From the NCBI GenBank assembly GCA_944990035.1, contig CALYLX010000136.1, forward strand, positions 124,001 through 188,000: DNA of 64,000 nt. The letters are read 5' to 3'. This document shows, piece by piece, positions 11,801 to 23,102 of the stretch (position 1 is its first letter; each line of letters begins with the position of its first letter). A model generated the notes under the pieces. It was not told the origin of the DNA. It saw nothing but the letters and a program-made list of their open reading frames with translations, and made no database searches. This stretch comes from Clitopilus passeckerianus. Lineage: Eukaryota; Basidiomycota; Agaricomycetes; Agaricales; Entolomataceae. The translations under genes and the position numbers were made by a program.

Positions 11801-12784
11801 CGCGGTGAAGATGGTGCGGAAGGACCTACATCTGCACCATCTCGAACGACCTCATATTCGAGTTCCTTCCATCCTTTCATAGACCTTTCGATAAGAACTT
11901 GCGGACTAAGACTTAGCGACTTGGCGGCAAGGTCACGAAGCTCATCAGGATCGTTGGCAAAACCTGAACCGAGACCACCGAGGGTGAAAGCCGAACGCAA
12001 AATGACCGGGTAACCAATTGTCTCCGCGGCAGAAAGAGCCGCGTTGACGGTAGAGACAGCAGTAGATTGAGCCACCGGGATATCGATTTCTGGGCAAATA
12101 AAACGTGTTTAGTTCCATCCGAGAAGGCTTAGCAGTGAAGAAGGGCTTACCCTTGAGTGCTTGAACGAAGAGATCACGGTCCTCGGAAACCTCAAGGGTT
12201 CTGATGGGAGTGCCCAAAACCTTGACTCCAAGCCTTTCCAAGACACCCATGCGGTCGAGGTGAATACCAACATTGAGAGCACTTTGTCCACCAAAGGTAA
12301 GGAGGATTCCATCAGGACGCTCCTTCTCCAGAACGTAGGCGACGTAATCTGCTGTGATAGGCAGGAAATAGACCTCGGAAGCAAGTTGGTGCGAGGTTTG
12401 CCAAGTAGCAATGTTGGGGTTGATGAGAACGGCTTCGACGCCTTCCTCGTGTAGGGCCTTGAGAGCTTGAGAGCCTGAGTAGTCGAATTCTCCTGCTTGC
12501 CCAATGCTCAAGCCACCGCTACCAACGACCAGGACTTTCTTAACGTCTGGTCGCGGTAGCTTAGGGAGTACTTTGGCAGATATTTTCCTGGCCATTTCAG
12601 AAGGTGAATTGAGGACGTGCTCGCCATCTTGACCGGCATACGAGCCAACCGCAGGCTGAGCGACGGCGCGAACGGTTTTGGAGCTCGCGAAAGCGAACCG
12701 ACCGACGTTTGTAGTGTGAAGAGAGCGTTTACAAGGGGTTGCTAGTGACTTTAGCCATGGAGATTTGAGCCGTAGGAGACTCAT
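8843..12784 (-). CDS. CPA2: Carbamoyl-phosphate synthase, arginine-specific, large subunit (mitochondrial)
   Basis: Nine exons on the minus strand (12784-12151, 12089-11830, 11777-11551, 11492-11478, 11420-10979, 10924-10375, 10318-9503, 9450-9072, 9011-8843) total 3492 nt, 1163 residues. The enzyme joins ammonia (from glutamine via the small subunit), bicarbonate and two ATP to carbamoyl phosphate for arginine synthesis. The N-terminus [20 protein letters not shown] is Arg/Lys/Ser-rich and looks like a mitochondrial targeting peptide, as in Neurospora ARG-3. Then comes [20 protein letters not shown] of the first synthetase half, the ATP-grasp part with GLGSGFA, the oligomerisation segment, the second ATP-grasp half and a short regulatory domain. 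No fused aspartate transcarbamylase is present, which separates it from the pyrimidine enzyme. A 15-nt exon (11478-11492) encodes part of [15 protein letters not shown]. Start chosen at the ATG at 12784; upstream frame has no ATG. Confidence 0.96.
11478..11492 (-). other. 15-nt microexon of CPA2
   Basis: Between introns 11493-11550 and 11421-11477. It supplies one base of an Arg codon, then Leu-Ser-Arg-Ser, then two bases of a Ser codon. This restores the conserved family string [16 protein letters not shown]. Confidence 0.88.
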
Positions 12785-14362
12785 AGCTGAGGTTGGTCTC
12801 AACCAGGTGAGTATGAGTTTAAGCAATGACTCGAGGCTAAATTTGTGCGAATTCCCAGAAATTTATCTTTTGGGTTACCTAATGGAGTAACCCTTAGTAG
12901 TTCGGTCATAATCGGTTGTAGTGATCTCCCTTCGGATTATAACTTGAGCCTCAACAACGCCGACAGGACGCTTGACGACGTTGAAGACGATGAGCACCAC
13001 ACCTTCACTGTTTTCTGTCTCGTCACGTCTAAAGTGACGTTGGAATCCAATGATGATAGACGTCTCTAGAAATACCGATGAATATTTGACGAACTTTTAC
13101 CTCCGTATCTCGTCACCACCATCGTACACAGGATACTGCATTGCGACGTAAGGTGCAAGGTTGGCCCACGATAAGAGTCCTGGCATAAGAATCGTAGAGA
13201 AGCGCGGAGCATCGATATCTCCCTTATCAGCTCTTTTGCGTCACGAAAAGAGGGTGCGTCATCTGCCAGGGGAGCAATGTCCCATTCTCTGACCTTTATG
13301 CTCTTCGACAGATGCGCCTCAATTCCAAGAAATGGTGTCCCTATCGCAATTTGATCCCGAGCTATTGCCCCGATAGACAATCTCATCGATCTATGCGGCG
13401 GGCTTCTCCCAGTATGGCAGCACTCGGTGAACCAATAATCTTTCCGTCGATTCGCCGAAATATGGATCCTTTTGCGACGAGCTCCTCCCCTGTCGGAGGA
13501 ATCAGCATGACGTCGATCGCGCCTTCATGCCTAGAGAGATCCCAGAACCTGGTACCTCCCGTTTGGTCGCATTTCTCGGGTGTATTCTACCGTGGCTCGT
13601 GCCCAGCGCGCTCTACATGGTTGCCCAGACCTATCCAGAATTTGCATGACAACCTATTCTTGTCATTCTCAAAACGCAGAGTTTGCGACATAACTCCAGG
13701 ATATCTCGAATACCGGCTTGTCTTCCGAGATTTCATGTTACCTGGAATAGCACCAATGTGTATGCTCATTTCCCTTGTGCAGTCGCATTGAGGTTGAGCT
13801 ATTCCTCATGTTCAAGGGGTTTGTTCTAAAGATACACCAAACGCTCATTTTTGAACATACTTTTTGGTCAGCAGCCATTCTATTGGCGGGATCCGCCTCA
13901 GCCCGCAAACGACACGCACATAATGACAACAACGACAACATTGCACCTCCCTGCCGGACACGCCAATCTAATCTACACCCCACATTTTTCCGGGTTGGCA
14001 TCAAGTAGAGCTAGGTTTGACACCAGCCGTAAAGTGAATGTGTTTCCGATCATTATCTGGGCCCCCACACCTCCACCATGCGGCATGAGACTCACTCTCG
14101 CCAACACCTCGGATGATACACCCTCACGTACACGGCTCGGCAATATCTCTGCGATTTGGCTTCAGGCAGGAGTGACTTGACTGCCATGATGGTATCGGCG
14201 GGTCGAAGAGCCAGGCTCGCCTGCATATACTGGGAACGACTATTTATCTCCCTGCCCTGGGATTTCGATGATCTCCCGTCGATTCCACTCCGTTCTCCCC
14301 ACTGACTCTGACTAGTGTCTCCCTGTCAGGCCACTTATTACTGTTGCTTAACTTTAAGTGAC
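12785..14362. other. 1.6-kb gap with possible degraded gene traces on the minus strand
   Basis: No intact gene is found. On the minus strand between about 13790 and 13070 there are protein-like pieces in different frames: VEYTREMRPNGRYQVLGSL, then GAIDVMLIPPTGEELVAKGS followed by IFRRIDGKIIGSP, then FSTILMPGLLSWANLAPYVA near 13210-13120. They could be exons of one gene that I could not join, or a relic. I do not recognise the family. The segment next to 12784 is the upstream region of CPA2 and the segment before 14363 that of the TmpA-like gene. Confidence 0.35.
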
Positions 14363-16565
14363 ATGAGTGCTCCTCGTTCGTCCGATGACGCCGAGAAGGC
14401 CATCATCGATAATAATGGCCTGGCAGTCACGATTACCTTCCCGCCGAGCTCTCAGTCAACGCCCTCCATTAGTCGGGACACATCTGAAGCCCACATGAAG
14501 ACGTTGACGTCTGTACCCCCTCCAGGTCTTCCCCTACCCTCGAACACAGTTCCTAGGGAGCTTAAACCACCTGCAAAACGTCGTGTGCGGCCTACTCGTT
14601 GGATAAGGTTCCAGCTCTGGTTCAATACTTACCGGTGAGTAGAAACATTGAACTTGCCTTTTAGAAAATGTACTCAGCATTATCCAGCAAATTTTTTACA
14701 TTCGTGATGTGCGTTAACTTGACGGGAATAATCCTGGCTGCAAGCGGTAAATGGGCCTATCCTCGACGGTATACAGGCGCCTGCGTTCTTGGGAACCTCC
14801 TCACCGCTATTCTCATGCGAAATGAGCTTTTCGGGAGGTTTCTCTACCTCGTCGTAAACACACTATTTGCCAAGGTGGGTCCATTAGCCGGCCTTCCTCG
14901 CTCAACGCTGATCTCGAAGTATTTTCCCCGTTTGACAGTGGACCCCACTATGGTTCCGCCTCGGATGCACTTCAGTGCTCCAACACCTCGGTGGCATCCA
15001 CTCTGGTTGCGCAACGTCCGGCTTTCTGTGGCTCATCTTCAAAATGGTGTTGGTCTTCATTGACCACAAGGATAGCCATGATGCAATCCTGATCACTGGC
15101 CTCATTACCAACATTGTCGTCGGAATATCCATTGCGAGCGCGTTCCCGTGGGTTAGGAACACACATCATAAGTGCGTCAGATGTTCACGTTCCAAGGCCA
15201 CAGATTGACGCGGTATTTGCAGTGTCTTTGAAAGGCACCATCGGTTCATGGGATGGTAAGACAATTTCTAGAATACCAGGCGATCAGATGCTGATTCCCC
15301 GCCTAGGCTTGGTCTAGCTTTCAGTGCGTGGCCTCGCAGAAGAACGTTATCATATCGTAATATTTTCTATTAGCATGGGTCTTCGTTGTTCTGGGCGATA
15401 GTTACGACCTCGACACGCATACTTGGAATCCTACGGGACGAATCCTCCGTCAGCAGGACTTCTGGTTTGTTTTTGGAATGACGGTATTGTGAGTCCGGCT
15501 TGCCTTCGCTACTTTGTCGGCCCCGTACTGATTGTGGCGGTAGTGTTCTCATTCCTTGGTTCACGATTCGCGAAGTCAAGGTTGAGGTTGAAATAGTAAG
15601 TTAAATCCTAAATTTGCTTTGTGTCGCCTCTAATGGCACCTCACTTCTCATAGCCTTCACCAAAAGTTGCTATCTTGAAGTTCGAACGTGGAATGCAACA
15701 AGGTCTCCTCGCGAGAATCAGCCGAGGTTCGGTAATGGAGTACCATGCATTTGGCATCATCTCGTAGGCCCACTGTTCTGGATACCTCGAGTCTACTTAA
15801 TAACGCCTTGACAGGGAGGGCAAACAGTCAAATGCACATTATCTGATTTGCGGCGTCCAAGGCGACTTCACACGTGGTCTCGTGGAAAACCCACCTCAAT
15901 ACATTTGGACACGAGAACTCAAGGTCCGCCTTCAATTCATTTACCTAGACTGCTCGTAAATGTATTCTGACGTGGTATACAGTTTGCAGGGGTATCCAAT
16001 ACATCGGCGCTTTACAAACGTGGTATCCGAGTGTGTACAGGCACTGGCTTGGGTGCTGCGCTATCAACATGTTTGCAGGTCAGTTCTTGAGCGTTTCCTG
16101 TGCAGGACGGGCATCTGATAACTTCCCCTCTAGAGTCCAAATTGGTGAGCCTCTTTCATAGTGATCCGGATCAACCTCTACGACCATTCGCTCTTCATCG
16201 CATTGTAACTGACGCCGGTTGGTTCGCAGGTACCTGATTTGGATCGGTTCTGACCAAGAGAAGACCTTTGGGCCAACTATCTCTGGCCTGATACACCGGA
16301 ATCTTGGGCCCGAACGTGTGACACTTTGGGACTCTAAAAAGCGAGGTATATCCGCTCCCAGTTTCCTGTGGTGACGTCTTGGCTGACCCGACACTATCTT
16401 ATCCTAGGCGGACGACCGGATGTGATGAAACTTATAAGAGAAACGTACGCCAGCTGGGATGCTGAGGTTGTATTCATCACATCCAATTTTCAAGGCAACC
16501 GGGAGATGATGGAAGGTTGCAAAGAGGCAGGAATTCCGGCTTTCGGTACATTGTGGGACTTTTAG
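14363..16565 (+). CDS. TmpA/NRPS-like integral membrane flavoprotein-type protein
   Basis: Thirteen exons (14363-14634, 14688-14874, 14939-15171, 15223-15255, 15307-15323, 15374-15488, 15544-15595, 15654-15763, 15815-15923, 15983-16078, 16134-16144, 16230-16345, 16408-16565) total 1509 nt, 502 residues. A Ser/Pro-rich N-tail is followed by membrane helices (FFTFVMCVNLTGIILAASG; HDAILITGLITNIVVGISIA; LGLAFSAWVFVVLGDSYD). The soluble C-terminal half resembles the ferredoxin-reductase-like part of TmpA-type proteins: GTGLGAALSTCLQSPNWYLI, then AEVVFITSNFQGNREMMEG and a final GTLWDF. These proteins are often annotated as non-ribosomal-peptide-synthetase-like, but I see no adenylation domain. Exons 5 and 11 are 17 and 11 nt. 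Membrane location is clear; redox activity is inferred. Confidence 0.88.
16134..16144 (+). other. 11-nt microexon of the TmpA-like gene
   Basis: It encodes Ser-Pro-Asn plus two bases of Trp and lies between introns 16079-16133 and 16145-16229. Without it the conserved string LQSPNWYLIWIGS is broken and the frame is lost. Confidence 0.85.
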
Positions 16566-16772
16566 TCGATTCTTCGCATTCACAGACGCATATATACCTT
16601 GCAATTATGTATTATAATTATCACGCATAAATTACACAAGCAATATTCAACCATCACGACATCACAGAGTGAAAAATGTGGACCAGCGTTCGGTTGAAGT
16701 GAGCGCTTGCAAAGGCTGCAAAAACCTCGGAAGGTGAATGATAGCACTTTGACTTCGAAAGTCTTGAGTCTG

Positions 16773-17922
16773 TCAATCTGCTGTTCCAGTCCTCTGGGCT
16801 TCTGGCTTGAGATCTGACGGCGATACGAAAAGATTGCGGCGATACCACTGCAGTTCTACGAGAAAGTAAGTACGAGAAAAGGAGAGAAATGGCAGGTAAG
16901 TTGTACCTTTGATAGAGTTATTGATGTCAGTAAGCGCTCTAAGGAAAGTGCAACTGTCAAAATGCGTCAACTTCTTCGCAGGAAAGGAGCTCACCGATGA
17001 TCACTTCCTGAGGGATATTTAAAGAACTCTTTCTGCTGTGGATACCACCTTCGTGCTAGTTCCTATATTGCGTGCTTGAGAAACGAGTACTTGGTCACTC
17101 CATTTCGGCCTCACCTTTATCGAGGAGACATCTTGATATTGGGGTTGGTCAAAATCACGGAACGGACATCCGGAAAGCAAAACACATACCCACTATTCTG
17201 TTTCCGGGGAGTAGCGTGAGTAAAGCTTCTAGGGAATGAAACGGCGAACATACCGATAGTGAAGCCAGTCTACCACATTGGGCATCTCTTTCACAAGAAA
17301 TACTCGGTCGGCGTGTACAGAGTTCCCTGCAAGAACACCCGCTCGTTGTTTCGGGATCCATCTCTTGATGTACTGGAGCACTTGGCCAGCCACATAGTCT
17401 CTCTTGAATGTTGATTTCAAACAGGCTTGCGTCAATCCTGACTAGACAGGTTCTAAGATTGACCGAGAACATGTCCAGAAATTCAACACACCTGTCCGTG
17501 TTGCTTCACACACCATTCGTTCATACTAGGTAGGAATGACGTTAGGCACCAGCTTGCTCCGAGTGCATTGTGATACTAACTTGTCCAGGACTTGCTTCTC
17601 GGTTCGAATGACGAATTGAATTCCATTATCAACCTTTTCAAGATTTCCATTCGTAATGACAACCTAGGGTAAAGAACGTCCGTAAGTATCGCTTGTTTCC
17701 ACGTCGAACTCCCATACTACTAACCGCAATTTCGAGCAACCTGTCCTTTTCTATATCTAGGCCAGTCATTTCGCAGTCGATCCAGACGAGTGGTCCATCC
17801 TCAAAAGCAAGTGGTTTCGTTGCCATTGTTCTGATGCTCGCAGTATGCCTCAATTTACAGCAGTATCTTGGTGTCAAAGATGGTCTAATAAGCCTGGAAG
17901 ACCCAATGGCCAGCCTGAGCAT
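16773..17922 (-). CDS. REX2: Oligoribonuclease (DEDDh 3'-5' exonuclease, REXO2/REX2 type)
   Basis: Nine exons (17922-17725, 17663-17581, 17525-17492, 17441-17254, 17197-17190, 17131-17115, 17062-16995, 16938-16907, 16855-16773) total 711 nt, 236 residues. The protein degrades very short RNA oligomers, in mitochondria and the cytosol. Motif I LVWIDCEMTGLD carries the first Asp and Glu, LAGNSVHADRVFL the third acidic residue, and HYRIVDVSSIKEL the catalytic His and last Asp (His158 and Asp163 of the E. coli enzyme). Exon 5 is only 8 nt and exon 6 is 17 nt. Two in-frame ATGs exist: 17922 gives a basic, Arg/Ser-rich presequence fitting mitochondrial import, while 17826 gives a 204-residue form starting MATKPLAFEDGP. 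It is head-to-head with the gene at 18032. Confidence 0.95.
17190..17197 (-). other. 8-nt microexon of the oligoribonuclease
   Basis: It encodes the last base of Arg, then Ile-Val, then the first base of the catalytic Asp in HYR-IVD-VSS. Both flanking introns (17198-17253, 17132-17189) have GT-AG ends, and frame and family sequence are restored only if it is included. Confidence 0.85.
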
Positions 17923-18031
17923 TGGGCGAAGGTAAGGTGAGTATTACTCGAAATGGTAATAGTAGTTATTTGCCTTTGTTGAGCCGAAAGCAAAGCAATC
18001 AATTGTACAAGCGCTCTCCTACCAAACCAGC
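17923..18031. promoter_or_regulatory. Shared bidirectional promoter (109 bp)
   Basis: The start codons of the oligoribonuclease (minus) and the prenyltransferase-alpha-like gene (plus) are 109 bp apart, so promoters and 5' leaders must overlap. No TATA box is obvious, in keeping with housekeeping genes. Confidence 0.6.
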
Positions 18032-19122
18032 ATGTCTGCAAAGCCCGAACTAGTCTTTAAATTATCCCAGCTACTATCGAAGAATCCGTAAGAGCCGGTT
18101 TCTGTTCTTGGTAGCCGTGCAAGCTTCAATCTCATGCTACAACCAGCAAATCAGTCGAATTTCTGCCAGGCAGCCTAGCAGATTGGACAATTGAAGGAGA
18201 TCCAAATTCACCAAGAGCAGATTTCCCATTTCTATATACAGATGGTAATCTGGGCATACCACAGAAAACAATATATCGGCTATACCCCACAGCTATTCTA
18301 CTCCTGCGTTCGTTCAGGTCAGATCCAGAGAACTTGGATCTGGCCATCCATTCTTCGGCCGTGATTATCCTTGCAAACCCGGGCTATCAGACAGCTCTGA
18401 ATTTGCGACAAAGGCTAGTTCAAGGCGGCGAATTGTCTGCCAAAGAAGAGCTTCAACTCTCGCAAACCCTATTAACATGTTCTAAGGATTCCTCCAAATC
18501 ATCCATACTCTGGTGCTACCGACGATGGCTCTGCTCTGTGCTTCATCCCGCCCACAGGCTACCACCCAACATCTCCTTGAATGATGCCACACCATTTACG
18601 CTCACGCCGTCGATCCTCAACAAAGAGTACGATCTCATCCGCCATGCCTGTGAGCGGTATCCCCGAAATTACCATGCATGGTCGCATTGGGGAATAGTGA
18701 CGCACAGTGCCTGTTTATCGTTAGAGGATCCCAACGCCACAGAAGATATCCTTGTGGTCCTTCGAGCAGAGTACAACGCTGTACAACAGTGGATTGATTT
18801 ACACGTTTCCGATTTTTCTGCGATGTTTCATTTCTGCGAAATGCATCGCGCACTTCATGACCACCTTGTTTGTGGCGCTGGCCCTGGAGGCGATTCGACA
18901 CCAGCGGACCAAGCTATGTCCCTGATCAAGTCGTATCCGTCATACGAGTCAGTATGGTTGTACCTACGCCAAACAATATCAATGTCTCCTTGCCCTCAAC
19001 TTGCAATCAACAAGGCCAAAGGTTGGGTAGAATCTTTGGGGTTGTTGGACAATGATCATGGCCGAAGGTTTCTTGCATGGGGTGAAAGATTTCATTCTAA
19101 TTTTACTGCAGCCATTAATTAA
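18032..19122 (+). CDS. Protein prenyltransferase alpha-subunit repeat protein (PTAR1-like)
   Basis: Two exons (18032-18087, 18147-19122) total 1032 nt, 343 residues. The protein has tetratricopeptide-like helical repeats of the prenyltransferase alpha type: WCYRRWLCSVL near residue 165, YPRNYHAWSHWGIV near 210 and YPSYESVWLYLRQTI near 285. These follow the N-Y-x-x-W-x-x-R/W pattern that packs against a prenyltransferase beta subunit. It is more divergent than the FTA/GGTA or RabGGTA subunits, so I call it PTAR1-like. The N-terminal 110 residues are family-specific. It could be a non-catalytic alpha subunit of the Golgi geranylgeranyltransferase. Promoter shared with the oligoribonuclease gene. 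Confidence 0.82.
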
Positions 19123-19364
19123 TAGCGGAATATATACATTTTCTACCTATTTAATACATTGGCTGAGTGTTTCCTGTTCATCCGTGAATCTTCCGCCGAA
19201 CTTTCGAATCTTCGATGTAATGGTGCTCACGTGACCACATAGGGACGTGTATTCCAACGTGTCCGAGCCGCGATCAAGCTGCTAGTCGTCGTTGCCGGTC
19301 TCTTTCTAATATTCTACTCGTTGTCCTATGACTCGGTTTTGAACGACCTAATACGTGGTGAATA

Positions 19365-22300
19365 ATGAAGTCGAAATCCAGAATGTGCGCAAAACGTGCG
19401 ACATGGCTTGCTTTCGGTCTGATTGCATTGGCCACTGCTTCGCATGCCGTCTCGGAGGACTCTCAAGTGAGTGTCAAGAAAGCTGACCCAAAACAACTTT
19501 CTAACCGTGCAACAGGAAACGAAGGTCGATGTGGCTGAACCAGTGATACCCACGAATACAGAATCCGGTAGTGCGCCTGTGGTACGTCAGGTTTCTCTTG
19601 ACTCTACCCAGGGCCATGGCGCTTCAAGGAAGCATCCAAGCAGTCACTGACGATTGTTCTGTCTCTTGTAGGAAGCTACTCCATCGAACAGTGTGGTAGA
19701 TCAAAATGCGGAAGGTACGGTTGCACGAGTTAACAAAATGACCAAGGCCTGAAAGAAGTTCCTACAGCTGCTCGTGCCTACAAACAAGCAATGTCAACTC
19801 TAGCGACATTAACGGCAGCTCCTCCTGCATATACGTTTGATCCTTCACTGGCCAGCGCAGGATCGACGACCTCATTGCTATCTGCCTTCATACCCTCAAT
19901 ACATGGCCAAGGGCCCATTGGAAGTGCTTTTCGCATTGCTTCGAAGATACAATACTATGCCGCGAGGAAGTTGGGCGGTTCTCCCTCGAAGGACTTGATA
20001 GGCACAAGCGGAAGAAGAAAAGATGACGAACTGAGAGGCAAAGCTATCAAAGTTATGGACCTATTGGAACATTCGGCAGAGCTTGGAAACCAAGACGCAT
20101 TGTATAGTCTGGCCCATTTATCATTGGTATGTGAAATTAGCTTCCCTCTAGTTGAATATTGTCTAACACCTTGTTTCACAGTTCCCTCCCACCCGCCATT
20201 TCCGATCCGACCCAAAAGCAGCATTCAACCGTTTTATGTCCCACTCTCAGGCGACTGGCAACGCTACCTCCCAAGCTTACGTCGCCTTCTTCTATGGCAC
20301 AGGCTACCACAACGTTGTTCCCGTGGATCAGGCCAAAGCTCAGCTTTACTATACATTTGCTGCAAATGGTGGAGACAAGAACGCGCAGATGGCCCTAGGT
20401 TACCGATATTGGAGTGGTATAGCTACTCAGGATAGTTGTGAGCGTGCTTCAACCTGGTATGAAGCTGCAGCGCAGCAGTGTAGTCTCATTTGTTATTTGC
20501 CCAGACACCTACTAAAAGCCCTTTCTAGCCATGGATAAATTCATTGCTGGGCCGCCAGGGGGCCGAACATTACCACAAACGTCAACAAAGCTGTCAGACC
20601 TTGTGGGCGGAGTCTATGGCCCTGGTGCAAGCGTTGCCTCCACTGGGGTGAATGCACAACGCCCCGCAATCAAAGCTGGTTTGGCTCGCGATGCAGGAGA
20701 AACATGGGAAGACGTTCTAGAGTACTATCTGGTGAGATACGGCGTCACTATCACCAAGAAGCATTGTCTAAAGTCTGGGCCCAGTTCAATGCAAATCGAG
20801 GAGAGCTAGATTTTGCCTACAGACTGGGCAAGATCTTCTACCAAGGTAGCGTCTATGGCTGTCATGGTGGCATTGCTTCCGGAAGCGAAGGCGTCGGCGC
20901 CGTACCTCGCAACTTTGCTTTGGCACGACACTACTTCTTCGAAATTGCACGCCCTATATGGCCTAGGGATCCTCCCAACCCGCTCACCTACCAACCAAAG
21001 TCCGTGAAAGACGAGCATCCCCAAGCAGGCTACGCGCCTGCCGCTGCTGGATACCTGGGTCGGATGTATTTGCGAGGAGAGGGGGTCAAAGCTGATCCTG
21101 CTATGGCTAAGATGTGGTTTGAACGGGGCGCCGAATACGGGGATCGCGAGTGCTATAATGGCCTGGGCCTGATCTATCGTGACGGTCTCATCCCGTCTAT
21201 CAGGCCCGATATCAACAAGGCCATGCGATACTTTAAGGCTGCTGTTCAGCAGGAACTTGTAGAGGCTCAGATCAACGTTGGGAAGTACCACTATGGTGGG
21301 TTAGTCATTTACTAACTACGATCAACCGACTGACATACGCTTTAGAACGTGGTGAATTCACTACTGCAACACATTATTTCGAGAGCGCCGTCCGCCAAGG
21401 CTCGCCTTTTGAAGCTTACTACTACCTTGGTCAAATTGCCCTAGCACAAGCCAACACACCCGAGCTAGCTAAACATTTGGTGTCAAGCTCGTGTGCTATG
21501 GCTGTCTCGTTCAACAAGCTTGTGGCAGAGCGAGGGTCATGGGACAATGATCTCCTCCACGACGCTGAAATCGCCTGGATGACGGGCACTGAACATGGAA
21601 AGGAAACGGCAATGCTCAAGTGGTGGCTTGCCGCTGAAATGGGTATTGAAGTCGCTCAGACTAATCTTGCCTATGTTCTAGACCAAGGTTAGCTCAATTC
21701 TTTTATCAATCAGATGCAACTCAACTGACTTTTACTAGACAAGAGCATCCTACGGCTCACTCGCTTCTCGCCCATGACACCGTCGAATGACACGGCAAGC
21801 CTTGCCCTGACTCAGTGGACAAGGGCAGCAGCTCAGAGGAATATTGACGCTCTCGTCAAAGTCGGCGACTATTATTATCACGGCCTTGGGGTTCCTGAGA
21901 GCGATCAAGCGATCCGCTTTGAGAAAGCCGCCAGGTATTATCAATCAGCAGCCGATACCCACATGAGCGCATTAGCTATGTGGAATCTTGGTTGGATGTA
22001 CGAGAATGGTGTTGGTGTGGCACGGGTATGTAGTTGATTATTTATTGGCGTTCTATCCGATACTGACTTGATTTTGTAGGACTTCCACCTTGCGAAACGA
22101 CACTACGACTGGGCCTATGAGGCGAATTCGGAAGCTTACCTTCCCGTTGTTCTTTCTCTTGTTAAGTTGTACGCGAAGAGCATCTGGCACACCATGATGG
22201 GTGGTGAGGGCGGTCTCAACATTCTTGACTTTGAACCAGCAGATATGAGTATGTTCATTCTTATATCCTACCAGATTCCAGACTCACTGTATTCCTAGGA

Positions 22301-22852
22301 ATCGATCCCAGCAAACAAGAAGGCAAGGAGATCGAGGGACGCACAGAACACCCGGCTGATTCTCGTGAACCTGAGGGGAACCAATACGTCGAAGACGAAG
22401 AGGGCCCATGGTATCTTGGCAAGGCAAAGGAAGATTTCCACAGGAGACGGCAATCTTCGCAACAAGGTGAAGAAAATGACGCTATTCAGGTACGCGATAA
22501 CTTTCGTTGATGCTGGGCTCGTGCTGAGTTAGAGTCAAATCAGTGGGCCCGTGAACGCAGAAACGCAGATCTTGAACGGGACAGTGACTTTGGTCCTGAA
22601 GATTACTTCGATGGCGCTTTGAGGGGAGGCAACAGGGAAGATGTCGAGGTGGATGATGTGACAGAAACATTCCTCCTCATCTTCCTCTGCCTCGCGATAG
22701 CAATTTTGCTCTACATTCGAACACGGATCGTTGAGAGGATGCGGAGAGACCAAGGGGGTGATCAGCGACCACAAGGTCAGGAGGCTCAGAATCATGGGGT
22801 ATTCCCTCCCCCGGGAGACCCTGCCAGGAACGAGTGGGCAGTCCAACGATAG
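19365..22852 (+). CDS. HRD3: HRD3/SEL1L-type ER quality-control protein with Sel1 repeats
   Basis: Twelve exons (19365-19466, 19516-19581, 19672-19714, 19768-20126, 20182-20479, 20529-20731, 20785-21295, 21346-21687, 21739-22025, 22080-22248, 22299-22489, 22544-22852) total 2880 nt, 959 residues. It begins with an ER signal peptide (Lys/Arg-rich start, then WLAFGLIALATASHA). About ten Sel1-type repeats of the A-x-x-x-L/Y-x-x-G kind follow, for example AAAGYLGRMYLRGEGV, CYNGLGLIYRDGL and LAMWNLGWMYENGVGV. One transmembrane helix (FLLIFLCLAIAILLYI) lies near the C-terminus, with a short polar tail. This matches HRD3/SEL1L, the lumenal substrate receptor that holds the Hrd1 ubiquitin ligase in ER-associated degradation. 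The final exon was joined at the CAG before Trp-Ala-Arg. Confidence 0.93.
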
Positions 22853-23102
22853 TACATGTATCATATATAGCACCATATGCAGATCAACTAGAGCCGTATG
22901 CATACAATGTGCTGTCCCGGTTGACAGTGACAACGCGTTTGCTCCATTTTGGCCTACGCGTACGGATCACGTGCATGTGGCGGTGTCAACTCCGAACGCG
23001 ATCTCTGACGCTGGAGTTTGGGTTTCTCCGAATTTCTCAAAGTCCTCATCCTTCGTTTCTCGTTCTAAGGCTGTCTTTCGTTTATTTGACTCCTCATTAT
23101 CT

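Noticed and set aside
13312..13791. 159-codon plus-strand frame
   Set aside because: Composition rich in Arg/Ser/Pro typical of a shadow frame; the minus strand of the same region looks more protein-like.
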